64,000 bases of DNA from Lysinibacillus fusiformis (lineage in GTDB: Bacteria; Bacillota; Bacilli; Bacillales_A; Planococcaceae). The stretch lies in assembly GCF_007362955.1 (NCBI RefSeq), contig NZ_CP041696.1:3224001-3288000 (forward strand), written 5' to 3'. Below are positions 35,778 through 46,896 of the stretch, one piece after another. The translations under genes were made by a program, and so were the position numbers. Numbering within the stretch: the first letter of the stretch is position 1; each line of letters starts with the position of its first letter. The notes beneath the pieces were generated by a model that had not been told where the DNA came from, did no database searches, and saw nothing but the letters and a program-made list of their open reading frames with translations.

Positions 35778-38345
35778 ATGACAACTTATACACCAATGAT
35801 GCAACAATATTTGCAGGTAAAAGAAGATTACAAGGATGCCTTTTTATTTTTTAGATTAGGTGACTTCTACGAGATGTTTTTTGAAGACGCAGTGAACGCC
35901 TCACAAATTTTAGAAATTACATTAACAAGTCGAGATGCAGGCGCGAAGGACCGTATTCCAATGTGCGGTGTGCCTCATCATTCGGCTAAAAATTATATTG
36001 AAACACTCGTACAAAAAGGTTATAAGGTCGCAATTTGTGAGCAAACGGAAGATCCCAAACAAGCAAAGGGCGTAGTCAGACGTGAAGTGGTACAGCTTAT
36101 CACACCAGGGACAATTATGGAAGGTAAGGCCCTAGATGGTAAAACAAATCATTTTATTGGTGCAGCGGAGCAATTAGATGCTACTACCTTTGGCTATGCC
36201 TATTTAGACTTATCGACGGGTGAAGCAACAGCATCATCTATTGAAGGCGATGGGAAGGCACTATTAATGCAAATGCAGGCATATGGTATTCGAGAGCTTG
36301 TTGTAACAGAGAGTCTACAACTTTTATTGGCAGAGCATGCTGTGAATTTAGGAATTGTCTTGTCTGTTGAAGTAGATGAAATGGCATTGGACAAGGTTAT
36401 GAACTACGTAGATGCAGTACCAGCACAATTACAAGTGGCTTGCTTCCGTTTACTTGCCTATATTGACAAAACACAAATGCGCTCATTATCGCATATTCAA
36501 ATGTTCACATTTAATGAAATGAAAAATTATTTACGTATTGATTCGAGCTCAAAACGTAATTTAGAGCTGATACAATCGATTCGTGGTGGCGATCAAAAGG
36601 GTACATTGCTCTGGTTATTAGATGATACGGTTACAGCAATGGGGGGACGTAAGTTAAAACAATGGATACATCAACCCCTTGCTACACGTTCTGCAATTGA
36701 GTCAAGACTTGAAATTGTCACTGATTTATTAGAAGAATATTTTGTGAGAACAGAATTACAAACTGCTCTTAAACAAGTATATGATTTAGAACGTTTGGCG
36801 GGTCGAGTGGCATTTGGCAATGTGGGGGGGCGTGATTTGGCACAGCTCCGTGATTCACTACGTCAAGTACCGATGATAATGCAACAACTTTTAGAATCAA
36901 GCAAAGACACACTGCAAGATTTAGGAAATGCACTTGATATATGTGCAGACGTCGAGACGTTACTGGCACGTGCTATTACAGATAATCCACCAATTACTAT
37001 TAAAGAAGGCGATGTCATTCGTGATGGTTACAATGATCGTTTAGATGAACTACGCTACGCATCCCGAAATGGCAAGGACTGGATTGCACAGTTGGAGCAA
37101 GAAGAACGTGCAAAAACGGGTATTAAAAACTTGAAAATTGGTTATAACCGGATTTTTGGCTATTATATTGAAATTACAAAATCAAATATTCATTTAGCAG
37201 ATTTAGCGCGCTATGAACGGAAGCAAACGCTGGCCAACGCTGAGCGCTATATTACGCAAGAGCTGAAGGAAAAAGAAGCACTGATATTAAATGCTGAGGA
37301 AGAAAGTTTGACGCTAGAATATAATTTATTCGTGGAAATTCGTGAAGAGTTAAAGGCCTTTATTCCACGTGTACAAGCTTTAGCGGCCAGTATTAGTGAG
37401 TTAGATGTCCTCGTTAGCTTTGCGAGCGTGTCAGAGAAATATCGCTTTACGAAGCCGGCGTTTCATGCAGGGCGTTCGCTGGAGATCCTTGAAGGACGTC
37501 ACCCTGTTGTTGAAAAAATGTTGAATAAGCAAATGTATGTACCAAATGATTGTGTGCTCGAAGAAAATCACAATATGATGCTGATTACTGGACCAAATAT
37601 GTCTGGTAAAAGTACGTATATGCGTCAGGTAGCACTCATTGTCGTGATGGCGCAAATGGGTTGCTATGTGCCAGCCGAAAAAGCAAGATTGCCTATCACC
37701 GATCAAATCTTCACACGTATTGGCGCAGCAGATGATTTAGCAGCAGGTCAATCAACATTTATGGTGGAAATGTTGGAATCACAGCATGCTATCGTGCATG
37801 CGACTAAAAATAGCCTTATGCTGTTTGATGAAATCGGTCGTGGGACTTCCACGTATGATGGGATGAGTCTTGCGCAATCGATGATGGAATATATTCACGA
37901 TAAAATCGGGGCAAATACACTATTTTCAACGCACTATCATGAGTTAACGGCACTTGAAAAGGAGCTTCCTCGTCTGCAAAATGTTCACGTATCTGCCACT
38001 GAAAAAAATGGCACGGTTGTCTTTTTACATAAAGTGAAAAATGGAGCTGCCGATAAATCATACGGGATTCACGTGGCACAGCTTGCGCAATTGCCAGAGG
38101 AAATTTTAACAAGAGCACAAGTATTGCTCGAAAAATTTGAGGCAGGCAAAGAGGCAGCGGCGCCACAAGTGGTTGCAGAACAGCCAGTGCAGATGTCGTT
38201 ATTTACTGAAGGAGAGCCTGTTTCACCGGCTGAAACAGAGGTTTTAAAAAGTCTGGAGAAGGTTAATATTCTAGGTACTTCACCGATGCAGGCGATGAAT
38301 ATTTTATATGAATTACAGCAGCAATTAGTCAACGCAAAAAAATAA
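35778..38345 (+). CDS. mutS: DNA mismatch repair protein MutS
   Basis: This mismatch-recognition ATPase has 855 residues. The N-terminal mismatch-binding domain has the Phe-x-Glu motif in LFFRLGDFYEMFFEDA. The ATPase domain has Walker A ITGPNMSGKSTYMRQ, DEIGRGTSTYDG and the FSTHYHELTALE region. The C-terminus carries a beta-clamp-like segment (QMSLF). Its ribosome-binding site is GAGGGAAAG. It is co-transcribed with mutL, 13 bases downstream. Confidence 0.98.
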   Translation: MTTYTPMMQQYLQVKEDYKDAFLFFRLGDFYEMFFEDAVNASQILEITLTSRDAGAKDRIPMCGVPHHSAKNYIETLVQKGYKVAICEQTEDPKQAKGVVRREVVQLITPGTIMEGKALDGKTNHFIGAAEQLDATTFGYAYLDLSTGEATASSIEGDGKALLMQMQAYGIRELVVTESLQLLLAEHAVNLGIVLSVEVDEMALDKVMNYVDAVPAQLQVACFRLLAYIDKTQMRSLSHIQMFTFNEMKNYLRIDSSSKRNLELIQSIRGGDQKGTLLWLLDDTVTAMGGRKLKQWIHQPLATRSAIESRLEIVTDLLEEYFVRTELQTALKQVYDLERLAGRVAFGNVGGRDLAQLRDSLRQVPMIMQQLLESSKDTLQDLGNALDICADVETLLARAITDNPPITIKEGDVIRDGYNDRLDELRYASRNGKDWIAQLEQEERAKTGIKNLKIGYNRIFGYYIEITKSNIHLADLARYERKQTLANAERYITQELKEKEALILNAEEESLTLEYNLFVEIREELKAFIPRVQALAASISELDVLVSFASVSEKYRFTKPAFHAGRSLEILEGRHPVVEKMLNKQMYVPNDCVLEENHNMMLITGPNMSGKSTYMRQVALIVVMAQMGCYVPAEKARLPITDQIFTRIGAADDLAAGQSTFMVEMLESQHAIVHATKNSLMLFDEIGRGTSTYDGMSLAQSMMEYIHDKIGANTLFSTHYHELTALEKELPRLQNVHVSATEKNGTVVFLHKVKNGAADKSYGIHVAQLAQLPEEILTRAQVLLEKFEAGKEAAAPQVVAEQPVQMSLFTEGEPVSPAETEVLKSLEKVNILGTSPMQAMNILYELQQQLVNAKK

Positions 38346-38358
38346 GGAGTGATGCGCT

Positions 38359-40212
38359 ATGGGTAAAATACAAATAATGGATGAATGGCTGTCCAATAAA
38401 ATCGCGGCAGGGGAAGTTGTCGAAAGGCCAGCATCTGTTGTGAAAGAGCTTGTTGAAAATGCCATTGATGCAGGAAGTACGTCCATTGATGTGTTTTTAC
38501 TAGAAGCAGGGCTCACTTCGATTCAGGTTATTGATAATGGCATAGGCATGGACGAGGATGATGCACTTATTTCTTTTTCACGTCATGCTACAAGCAAAAT
38601 CCACCAGGAGCATGATTTATTCCGTATTCGAACATTAGGTTTTCGTGGGGAAGCATTAGCATCCATTGCATCGGTATCAAAAATGACGCTCAATACATCA
38701 AATGGCGAATCGGGTACCTATGTAGCGTTAGAAGGTGGACATGTCACTACGCATAAACCCGGACCCTTACGAAAGGGCACGGATATTACGGTAGCACAGC
38801 TGTTTTTCAATACACCTGCTCGTTTAAAGTATATGAAAACAATTCAAACCGAGCTTGGACATACCATCGATCTGATGAACCGTCTAGCACTTGGAAATCC
38901 ACAAATTGCCTTTCGATTGCTACATAATGGTCAGCAACTGTTACAGACGAATGGTCGAGGAGATGTGCAGCAAGTATTAGCTGCGATATATGGTGTGCAT
39001 AATGCGAAAAAAATGGTGCCGTTTCAAGGTGAGTCGCATGATTATAAGGTATCGGGCTTTGTATCATTACCTGAAGTGACCCGTGCTTCGAAAAATTATA
39101 TGTCGCTGTTTGTTAACGGCCGCTGGGTAAAGCATTATTTGGTACAAAAAGCGATTGTGGATGCCTACCATACGTATTTGCCAATCGAGCGTTTCCCAAT
39201 TGTTGCGCTCTATATTGAAGGAGATCCGTATTTAACGGATGTTAATGTACATCCAGCAAAGCATCAAATCCGTTTGAGTAAAGAGCCAGAACTGCTGAAG
39301 CTAATTGAGGAAACGATTCGCGAGACGATTCGTGGTGTAATCCGTGTACCGCAGATGGAGAAGAAGGAAAAAGTTGCGCTACCTGCTACCGAGCAGCTTA
39401 ATATATGGAAGCCTGCACCTAAGTTGGATGTGGAGAAAATGAATGCCATTGTCGAAAAACTTTATGATGTGCAAATGGTACAGGAATCGAGCTCACTAGC
39501 TGTTGAAAAACCAGAAACCTCTGACGTTGAGGTAAGCTGGCAACCATCATTGCCGCCGGAAACAATACCTGTTGAAAGTGTGCTGGAGGAGCCAGAGGAA
39601 ATACCTAAGCAAGAGATTATAAAAGAACCATTTCCTGCGCTAGAAGTAGTCGGGCAAATTCATGGTACGTATATTGTTGCGCAAATGGAGGACGGTTTTT
39701 ATTTAATCGATCAGCATGCAGCACAGGAGCGCATAAAATATGAATTTTTCCGTGACAAGGTTGGACAAGTGAATCCGAACGAGCGGCAGGCATTATTGTT
39801 ACCGTTGACTTTCCATTATGCGGCAGACGAGGCACTGACTTTACGTGAAAATAGACTTGAACTTGAAGCGGTCGGTGTATTTTTAGAGGAGTTTGGACAG
39901 TCATCATTTGTTGTGCGAGAGCATCCGAGCTGGTTTCCGAAGGGCGAGGAGCAGGAGATTATTGAAGACTTAATCGAACAGGTTCTGACGACAAAAAAGG
40001 CAGACGTGAAAAAATTACGTGAAGCAGCGGCCATTATGATGAGCTGTAAAAAATCAATTAAGGCGAATCATTATTTAACGAAGGAACAGATGGATGTTTT
40101 ACTGCATGATTTACGCAAGGCTGATAATCCCTTTACATGCCCACATGGACGACCAGTACTCATTCATTTTACAACGTATGAAGTAGAGAAAATGTTTAAA
40201 CGGGTGATGTAA
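38359..40212 (+). CDS. mutL: DNA mismatch repair endonuclease MutL
   Basis: This 617-residue GHKL ATPase has ENAIDAGS, DNGIGMDEDD and GFRGEALASI in the N-terminal domain. The C-terminal endonuclease site is DQHAAQERIKYE, with CPHGRPV, as expected in bacteria that lack MutH. A poorly conserved linker (about residues 335-430) connects the domains and contains many Glu/Pro residues. ATG 38359 follows AAGGAGTG. Confidence 0.98.
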   Translation: MGKIQIMDEWLSNKIAAGEVVERPASVVKELVENAIDAGSTSIDVFLLEAGLTSIQVIDNGIGMDEDDALISFSRHATSKIHQEHDLFRIRTLGFRGEALASIASVSKMTLNTSNGESGTYVALEGGHVTTHKPGPLRKGTDITVAQLFFNTPARLKYMKTIQTELGHTIDLMNRLALGNPQIAFRLLHNGQQLLQTNGRGDVQQVLAAIYGVHNAKKMVPFQGESHDYKVSGFVSLPEVTRASKNYMSLFVNGRWVKHYLVQKAIVDAYHTYLPIERFPIVALYIEGDPYLTDVNVHPAKHQIRLSKEPELLKLIEETIRETIRGVIRVPQMEKKEKVALPATEQLNIWKPAPKLDVEKMNAIVEKLYDVQMVQESSSLAVEKPETSDVEVSWQPSLPPETIPVESVLEEPEEIPKQEIIKEPFPALEVVGQIHGTYIVAQMEDGFYLIDQHAAQERIKYEFFRDKVGQVNPNERQALLLPLTFHYAADEALTLRENRLELEAVGVFLEEFGQSSFVVREHPSWFPKGEEQEIIEDLIEQVLTTKKADVKKLREAAAIMMSCKKSIKANHYLTKEQMDVLLHDLRKADNPFTCPHGRPVLIHFTTYEVEKMFKRVM

Positions 40213-40264
40213 TTTTTAAGTACGCTCACTCTGTTGCTTACAAATTCGCACAGTCAACACATAA

Positions 40265-41779
<1,515 letters not shown>

Positions 41780-41797
41780 CTAATGGGGGAAAAGAGT

Positions 41798-43444
41798 ATG
41801 TTTTCATTTGAGCATCGACCTAAAATCATGCATTATTTAGAGCAGTATAGCTTTGATGTATTAGTGATTGGAGGGGGCATTACGGGTGCAGGAATTGCGC
41901 TTGATGCCGCCTCAAGAGGATTGTCAGTCGCACTGATTGAGATGCAGGATTTTGCGGCTGGTACGTCAAGTCGTTCGACAAAACTTATTCATGGTGGCCT
42001 TCGTTATTTAAAACAGTTGGACGTAGGTGTTGTAGCAGAGGTAGGACGTGAACGTGAAATTGTCTATGACAATGCTGTACATGTCACGATGCCTGAAAAA
42101 ATGTTACTTCCTTTATATAAGAAGGGCTCGCTTGGACCATTTACAACATCAATGGCGTTGAAAGTATATGATCGACTAGCAGGTGTGAAAAAGCATGAAC
42201 GTCGAACGATGCTGAGTGCACAAGAAACTGCAGCACTCGAACCTCTTTTGAATAGTGAAGAGCTTGTCGGTGGAGGCTATTATGTGGAATATCGCACAGA
42301 TGATGCCCGCCTCACAATTGAAGTCCTGAAAAAAGCAGTTGAATACGGGGCACTTTGTTTAAATTATGCTGAAATGACAGGGTTTATATATAACAAGAAA
42401 AAGTTAGTTGGCGCAAAAGTTAAGAATCATATTACGGGTGAAACAGTGGAAGTCCATGCAGCACAAATTGTCAACGCGGCTGGTCCATGGGTGGACGAAG
42501 TTCGTCAAAAGGATAAAGCGGTGGACAAGAAGCAATTACGCCTGACAAAAGGTGTACATATTGTCCTTGACCAAAAGTATTTTCCATTGCAACAAGCTGT
42601 ATATTTTGATATTCCGGATGGTCGTATGGCGTTTGCGATACCACGTGATGGTAAGTCCTATATTGGAACTACTGATACAGTATATGAAGGTGATCCCGTA
42701 CATCCTGTGGCAACGCAAGCAGACGTTGATTATTTAATAGCCGCTACAAAAAATATATTTCCAACAGCAAATATAGCACGTGAGACGGTAGAGTCATCGT
42801 GGGCAGGTGTACGTCCCCTTATTTTCGAAAAAGGTAAGGATCCTTCAGAAATTTCACGTAAAGATGAAATTTGGACAGCCCCAAGCGGTTTGATGACCAT
42901 TGCAGGTGGAAAGCTAACAGGCTATCGTCAAATGGCTGAAACCGTCGTCGATAAAATTGTTAAAATGCATAAATTTAAGCATGCAAGTCCATGTATGACA
43001 CGTGAACTTTCGCTTTCTGGCGCAAAGGGCATAAACGCCATTAATTTCCCTGATTATACCGCCTATAAAGCAAGAGAGGGAGTACAGTACGGTTTAAATT
43101 ATGATGAAGCAAAACAGCTTGTGCAAAAATATGGCACGAATGTCGATGCTTTATTTGAACAGGTGAAATATTTACATGAACATGGAAGTACAATGCCGCT
43201 CGCGCTACATGCGATGCTATTATATGGCATGAAGGCGGAGATGGTATATACACCAAGTGATTTCTTTATCCGTCGTACGGGCTTATTATATTTTGATATT
43301 CATGCAGTTAAACGTTATAAGCAGCAGGTTATTCAAGTGATGCAACAACGTTTTCACTATACAGAAGCACAAAAAGACACCTATGTTGCTCAGCTAGACC
43401 AGGCAATCCTAGATGCGACAAATTTTGCTGAGGAAGGGGTATAG
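41798..43444 (+). CDS. glpD: Aerobic glycerol-3-phosphate dehydrogenase
   Basis: This 548-residue FAD-dependent membrane-associated dehydrogenase oxidises glycerol-3-phosphate to dihydroxyacetone phosphate, passing electrons to quinone. FAD-binding motif DVLVIGGGITGAGIALDAASRG, GTSSRSTKLIHGGLRYL, and the C-terminal GGKLTGYRQMAE are visible. ATG 41798 is preferred over an in-frame ATG 15 bases upstream because GGGGGAAAAG lies between them as the ribosome-binding site. Confidence 0.97.
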   Translation: MFSFEHRPKIMHYLEQYSFDVLVIGGGITGAGIALDAASRGLSVALIEMQDFAAGTSSRSTKLIHGGLRYLKQLDVGVVAEVGREREIVYDNAVHVTMPEKMLLPLYKKGSLGPFTTSMALKVYDRLAGVKKHERRTMLSAQETAALEPLLNSEELVGGGYYVEYRTDDARLTIEVLKKAVEYGALCLNYAEMTGFIYNKKKLVGAKVKNHITGETVEVHAAQIVNAAGPWVDEVRQKDKAVDKKQLRLTKGVHIVLDQKYFPLQQAVYFDIPDGRMAFAIPRDGKSYIGTTDTVYEGDPVHPVATQADVDYLIAATKNIFPTANIARETVESSWAGVRPLIFEKGKDPSEISRKDEIWTAPSGLMTIAGGKLTGYRQMAETVVDKIVKMHKFKHASPCMTRELSLSGAKGINAINFPDYTAYKAREGVQYGLNYDEAKQLVQKYGTNVDALFEQVKYLHEHGSTMPLALHAMLLYGMKAEMVYTPSDFFIRRTGLLYFDIHAVKRYKQQVIQVMQQRFHYTEAQKDTYVAQLDQAILDATNFAEEGV

Positions 43445-43447
43445 AAA

Positions 43448-44365
43448 ATGGAACGCTATATTCAAATGTCAGATGGACATTTTGTGTTTACACGAACATT
43501 GACACCAACAATTCCCTGTATTGGTCATATTCATATTTTGCATGGTATGGCAGAACATAGCGGTCGTTATGTGAAATTTGCAGGGGAGCTATGTGCTGCG
43601 GGCTATGCGGTAACCATGCATGATCATCGAGGACATGGGGAAACAGCAGGATATAACGGTAAACTGGGCTTTTTTGCCGAGCACAATGGTTTTGAGCGAG
43701 TCGTGGAGGATGTCCATGAAATTGTCATGACTATGCGTGCGCAGTTTACAGATGTTCCGTTTATTTTATTTGGTCATAGTATGGGGTCTTTTATTACAAG
43801 AAGATATATTCAATTGCATAGTGATCATGTCGATAATGTTATTTTATGTGGGACAGGCAGTGTTTCAACATTGCATATGGCGGGTCATTTCTTTGCCCGT
43901 ACATTGGCGATGCAACATGGCAAAGATACGGAGAGCCCATTGTTAAATAAGCTGAGTTTCGGTAGCTTTAATAAACAGTTTCCAAATCCGAAAACAGCTT
44001 ATGATTGGTTATGTTCGGTAGAGCAAGAAGTGCAGAAATATATCGATGATCCATTTTGTGGATTTATGCCGACGAATCAATTTTTCGTTGATTTAACGGC
44101 AGGTTTTATGTTATTGAATCGAAAAAAAGAGATTGAAAAAATAAAGAAAAACTTACCGATCTTATTGATAAGTGGTAGCAAGGATCCAGTCGGTGATCAA
44201 GGACAAGGTGTATACACAGTCGCTGAGCAGTTTACAGCTGCCGGTGTACAAGATGTAACAGTCTACTTGTTTGAAGATAAGCGACATGAGATTTTGAACG
44301 AAGGCAATCAACAAGCGGTTTATCAAGTTTTATTACGGTGGTTGGGAAAATATGATACAAGATAA
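43448..44365 (+). CDS. Alpha/beta hydrolase (monoacylglycerol lipase-like)
   Basis: This 305-residue serine hydrolase of the Hydrolase_4 group has [10 protein letters not shown] (oxyanion region), HDHRGHGET, nucleophile elbow FGHSMGS, the acid in SGSKDPVG and the catalytic His in DKRHEILNE. It is three bases after glpD and overlaps miaA by 14 bases. Release of glycerol from acylglycerols, feeding GlpK and GlpD, is a sensible inference from context; a lysophospholipase role is also possible. No signal peptide is present, so it is cytoplasmic. Confidence 0.88.
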   Translation: MERYIQMSDGHFVFTRTLTPTIPCIGHIHILHGMAEHSGRYVKFAGELCAAGYAVTMHDHRGHGETAGYNGKLGFFAEHNGFERVVEDVHEIVMTMRAQFTDVPFILFGHSMGSFITRRYIQLHSDHVDNVILCGTGSVSTLHMAGHFFARTLAMQHGKDTESPLLNKLSFGSFNKQFPNPKTAYDWLCSVEQEVQKYIDDPFCGFMPTNQFFVDLTAGFMLLNRKKEIEKIKKNLPILLISGSKDPVGDQGQGVYTVAEQFTAAGVQDVTVYLFEDKRHEILNEGNQQAVYQVLLRWLGKYDTR

Positions 44366-45254
44366 ATTACAACAGGCAGAGGTCGTAGCAATTGTGGGAC
44401 CCACGGCTTCTGGCAAAACGGCACTCAGTATAGAAATTGCAAAAAAGTATAATGGCGAAATCATTAATGGCGATTCAATGCAAGTATATGAAGGTTTAGA
44501 TATTGGTACGGCGAAAATTACTGAGGAAGAGATGGAGGGTGTACCACATCATTTACTTAGTTTCAAAGAGCCAACAGAATCCTTCTCGGTTGCCGATTAT
44601 CAGAAATTAGTGCGAGCTAAAATTGCTGATATTCAAGGACGTGGAAAGTTGCCAATTTTAGTAGGAGGATCGGGATTATATGTGCAAGCAGTACTCTATG
44701 ATTTTCAATTCACAGAGGAGCAGGTCGATGAGGCGGCACGTGAAGCCTATTACGCTGAGCTTGCAAAGTTAGGTCCGGAGGTAATGCATGCAAAGCTTGC
44801 AGCGCTTGACCCGAAGACAGCTGAGGCAATCCATCCAAACAATACTCGTCGTGTCATTCGGGCATTAGAGATGATAGAGCTTAGTGGGGTCTCGAAGGCA
44901 TCAGTAGCACAAAACCGTGGGGAAATTCCGCTTTATCATCATTTGATTTTAGGGCTTGGCCAAAATATGTCGCGTGAAGAGCTATACGACCGCATTAACC
45001 TTCGTGTCGATATAATGATGGAAAAGGGTCTCTTAGCAGAAGTGAAGGGCTTATGGCAACAAAATATTCGAGATGTCCAGTCGATCCAGGCGATCGGTTA
45101 CAAAGAGTTATATGATTATTTAGATGGTAAATGCACACTTGAAGAGGCAATCGAACGTTTAAAGCAAAGTTCACGACGCTATGCCAAAAGACAGTTAACC
45201 TATTTCCGAAATAAAATGGATGTGCAATTTGTCGAAAAAGACTGGCGTATGTAA
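44352..45254 (+). CDS. miaA: tRNA dimethylallyltransferase MiaA
   Basis: This 300-residue enzyme isopentenylates A37 of tRNAs reading UNN codons and provides the substrate of MiaB. It has P-loop [12 protein letters not shown], the [21 protein letters not shown] motif, [14 protein letters not shown] and the C-terminal [26 protein letters not shown]. The start lies inside the hydrolase gene; the overlap suggests coupled translation. Confidence 0.97.
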   Translation: MIQDKLQQAEVVAIVGPTASGKTALSIEIAKKYNGEIINGDSMQVYEGLDIGTAKITEEEMEGVPHHLLSFKEPTESFSVADYQKLVRAKIADIQGRGKLPILVGGSGLYVQAVLYDFQFTEEQVDEAAREAYYAELAKLGPEVMHAKLAALDPKTAEAIHPNNTRRVIRALEMIELSGVSKASVAQNRGEIPLYHHLILGLGQNMSREELYDRINLRVDIMMEKGLLAEVKGLWQQNIRDVQSIQAIGYKELYDYLDGKCTLEEAIERLKQSSRRYAKRQLTYFRNKMDVQFVEKDWRM

Positions 45255-45343
45255 TAATTCCTAAAAATTACTAATTGCTAAATTGGTAGAACATGCTACT
45301 ATAGGAATGAAGAGGTAGAAAGAGATTAGGGGAGGCGCATTCG

Positions 45344-45574
45344 ATGAAATCAATAAATTTGCAAGACACGTTCTTAAACCATCTACGTAAAAACAGTGTT
45401 TTTGTAACTGTGTTTCTTTTAAATGGATTCCAGTTAAAAGGGACTGTGAAATCCTATGATAATTTTACTGTGTTATTAGTAGACGCTGACAACAAACAGC
45501 ATCTTATTTACAAACACGCGATTTCTACATTCGTTCCAGTAAAGCAAGTAGATTTTTCAGAGACAGAAGAATAA
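45344..45574 (+). CDS. hfq: RNA chaperone Hfq
   Basis: This 76-residue Sm-like protein forms hexamers. Sm1 is [41 protein letters not shown] and Sm2 is [13 protein letters not shown] with the conserved YKHA. It follows miaA, as in Bacillus and many other bacteria. GGGGAGG lies upstream of the ATG, and a strong terminator follows. Confidence 0.97.
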   Translation: MKSINLQDTFLNHLRKNSVFVTVFLLNGFQLKGTVKSYDNFTVLLVDADNKQHLIYKHAISTFVPVKQVDFSETEE

Positions 45575-45585
45575 GCGGATATATA

Positions 45586-45620
45586 AACAGTTAGTGTGTG
45601 ACACTAGCTGTTTTTTTTTG
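45586..45620 (+). terminator. hfq terminator
   Basis: AACAGTTAGTGT (45586-45597) pairs with ACACTAGCTGTT (45601-45612), followed by nine T. Confidence 0.9.
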
Positions 45621-45668
45621 TTCACGCTATAATAATACAAGAGTTTGACATATTGGAGGATTATACAC

Positions 45669-45971
45669 ATGAAAACAATGGAAACAACAGAAATATTAGA
45701 ATTACTGGATGCAAACGAAGATTTATACATTATCGATGTTCGTGAAGATAATGAAGTCGCACAAGGAATGATCCCGGGCGCACAGCACATCGCACTTGGC
45801 ACTATTCCAGATCGCCTAGACGAATTGGATGCATCTAAACCATATATTGTAGTTTGTAAAGCTGGCGGACGCTCTGCAAATGCTTGTGCATTTCTAGAGG
45901 ATCGAGGCTTTGATGTAACAAACCTTGAAGGCGGTATGCTTGCTTATGATGGCGAGTTAGAATTTAAATAA
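45669..45971 (+). CDS. Rhodanese-like domain protein
   Basis: This 100-residue single rhodanese domain has the active-site loop VCKAGGRSA, whose cysteine carries the persulfide, and the ends IDVREDNEVAQGMIPGAQHI and LEGGMLAYDG. ATG 45669 is chosen because GGAGG lies ten bases upstream; the longer frame begins before the ribosome-binding site. It is likely a sulfur-transfer or redox protein of the cytoplasm, and it is monocistronic. Confidence 0.9.
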   Translation: MKTMETTEILELLDANEDLYIIDVREDNEVAQGMIPGAQHIALGTIPDRLDELDASKPYIVVCKAGGRSANACAFLEDRGFDVTNLEGGMLAYDGELEFK

Positions 45972-45999
45972 TTGATGAGTTAAACACTCGTTTATACGA

Positions 46000-46240
46000 G
46001 GGTACTGAAAAAGTCCATAAAACGAATTTTAGTCATGGCGAAAACGATTAATCGTTTCTGCCATGGCTTTTTCTTCGTTGCCGTTGATTTCCATTTCGGT
46101 GGACGCTGAAGTTAATAAATGAAAAATATGGGGGATACCAAAAGAAAACCGGCACTTTCTGTTCAAAATCGAACAGAAAGTGCCGGTTTTTATGATTGAA
46201 GAACATTACATTTTAAAACGTAAGTTTTTCAGTGCCTCCG
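46000..46240. mobile_element. MITE-like element flanked by 10-bp direct repeats
   Basis: The 241-bp element is bounded by GTTTATACGA on both sides (45990-45999 and 46241-46250). It has inverted ends GGTACTGAAAAAGT (46001-46014) and its counterpart AGTTTTTCAGTGCC (46223-46236). Inside are a CATGGCgaAAACGAT/ATCGTTtcTGCCATG hairpin (about 46033-46064) and a 20-bp perfect hairpin (about 46148-46196) ending in TTTTT that can act as a terminator. No protein is encoded. The ends recall IS1182-type insertion sequences, from which it may derive (from memory, unverified). The following 46251-46610 shows nothing I can support. Confidence 0.7.
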
Positions 46241-46619
46241 GTTTATACGATGATTTTGTTTATTAGAATGAATAATACAAAATTAGTCGATGTCAATCTA
46301 AAGTATCGAATATTGTTTTCTTCCATTTCTAGAGATAATAATTTGAACTTTAACCTTCCATGAGAAGGAGAAATAAAGCGGCTGAATCACTTCTAAAATG
46401 TGTAACCATTTATATTAAAAATAAGAGCCCCATACACTGTAAAGTAGATATTCATAATTGGATACATACACTGATTATATTGTTTTAGACCTATATCAGA
46501 AGCGTCCTCACGGTAGTTTAATTATCCGGCCTACATAGTTTTGTGTTCCTACATTGTTTATTTTAGTATATTGACACAAAAAACACTTTGTCGTAGATTT
46601 AAAGGAGTTACATAAAAGT

Positions 46620-46768
46620 ATTAGGTGCCCATTGCGGGAGAATAGGGAATAAAGTGAAAAACTTTAGCGGTCCCACCACTGTAAAAGGGAGTTTCATAGA
46701 GAATGCCACTAGCATGTGCTGGGAAGGTTCTATGAAATGTTGAATTTGAGCCAGGAGACCTGCCTAAT
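46620..46768 (+). ncRNA. Cobalamin riboswitch
   Basis: The adenosylcobalamin riboswitch landmarks occur in order: TTAGGTGCCC, GGGAGAATAGGGAA, AGCGGTCCCACCACTGTAA, GAATGCCACT, CTGGGAAGG, and the B12 box GCCAGGAGACCTGCC (46750-46764). A terminator hairpin follows and cobT lies downstream, so cobalamin binding should switch off cobT. Confidence 0.95.
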
Positions 46769-46793
46769 TGACTTCGGTTTATATAGACGATGG

Positions 46794-46847
46794 AAAAGTC
46801 TGTAGTTTATTTGTTATGAAATAAACTACAGGCTTTTTGTTTTTTCT
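46794..46847 (+). terminator. Riboswitch expression-platform terminator
   Basis: A long stem pairs AAAAGTCTGTAGTTTATTT (46794-46812) with AAATAAACTACAGGCTTTT (46819-46837), followed by a T-rich tail. It lies 26 bases after the B12 box, as expected for a transcriptional OFF switch. Confidence 0.9.
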
Positions 46848-46896
46848 TTATGCTTATTTTCATAGTAATGGGCCAAAAAGGAAAGGAGAAATTTTT

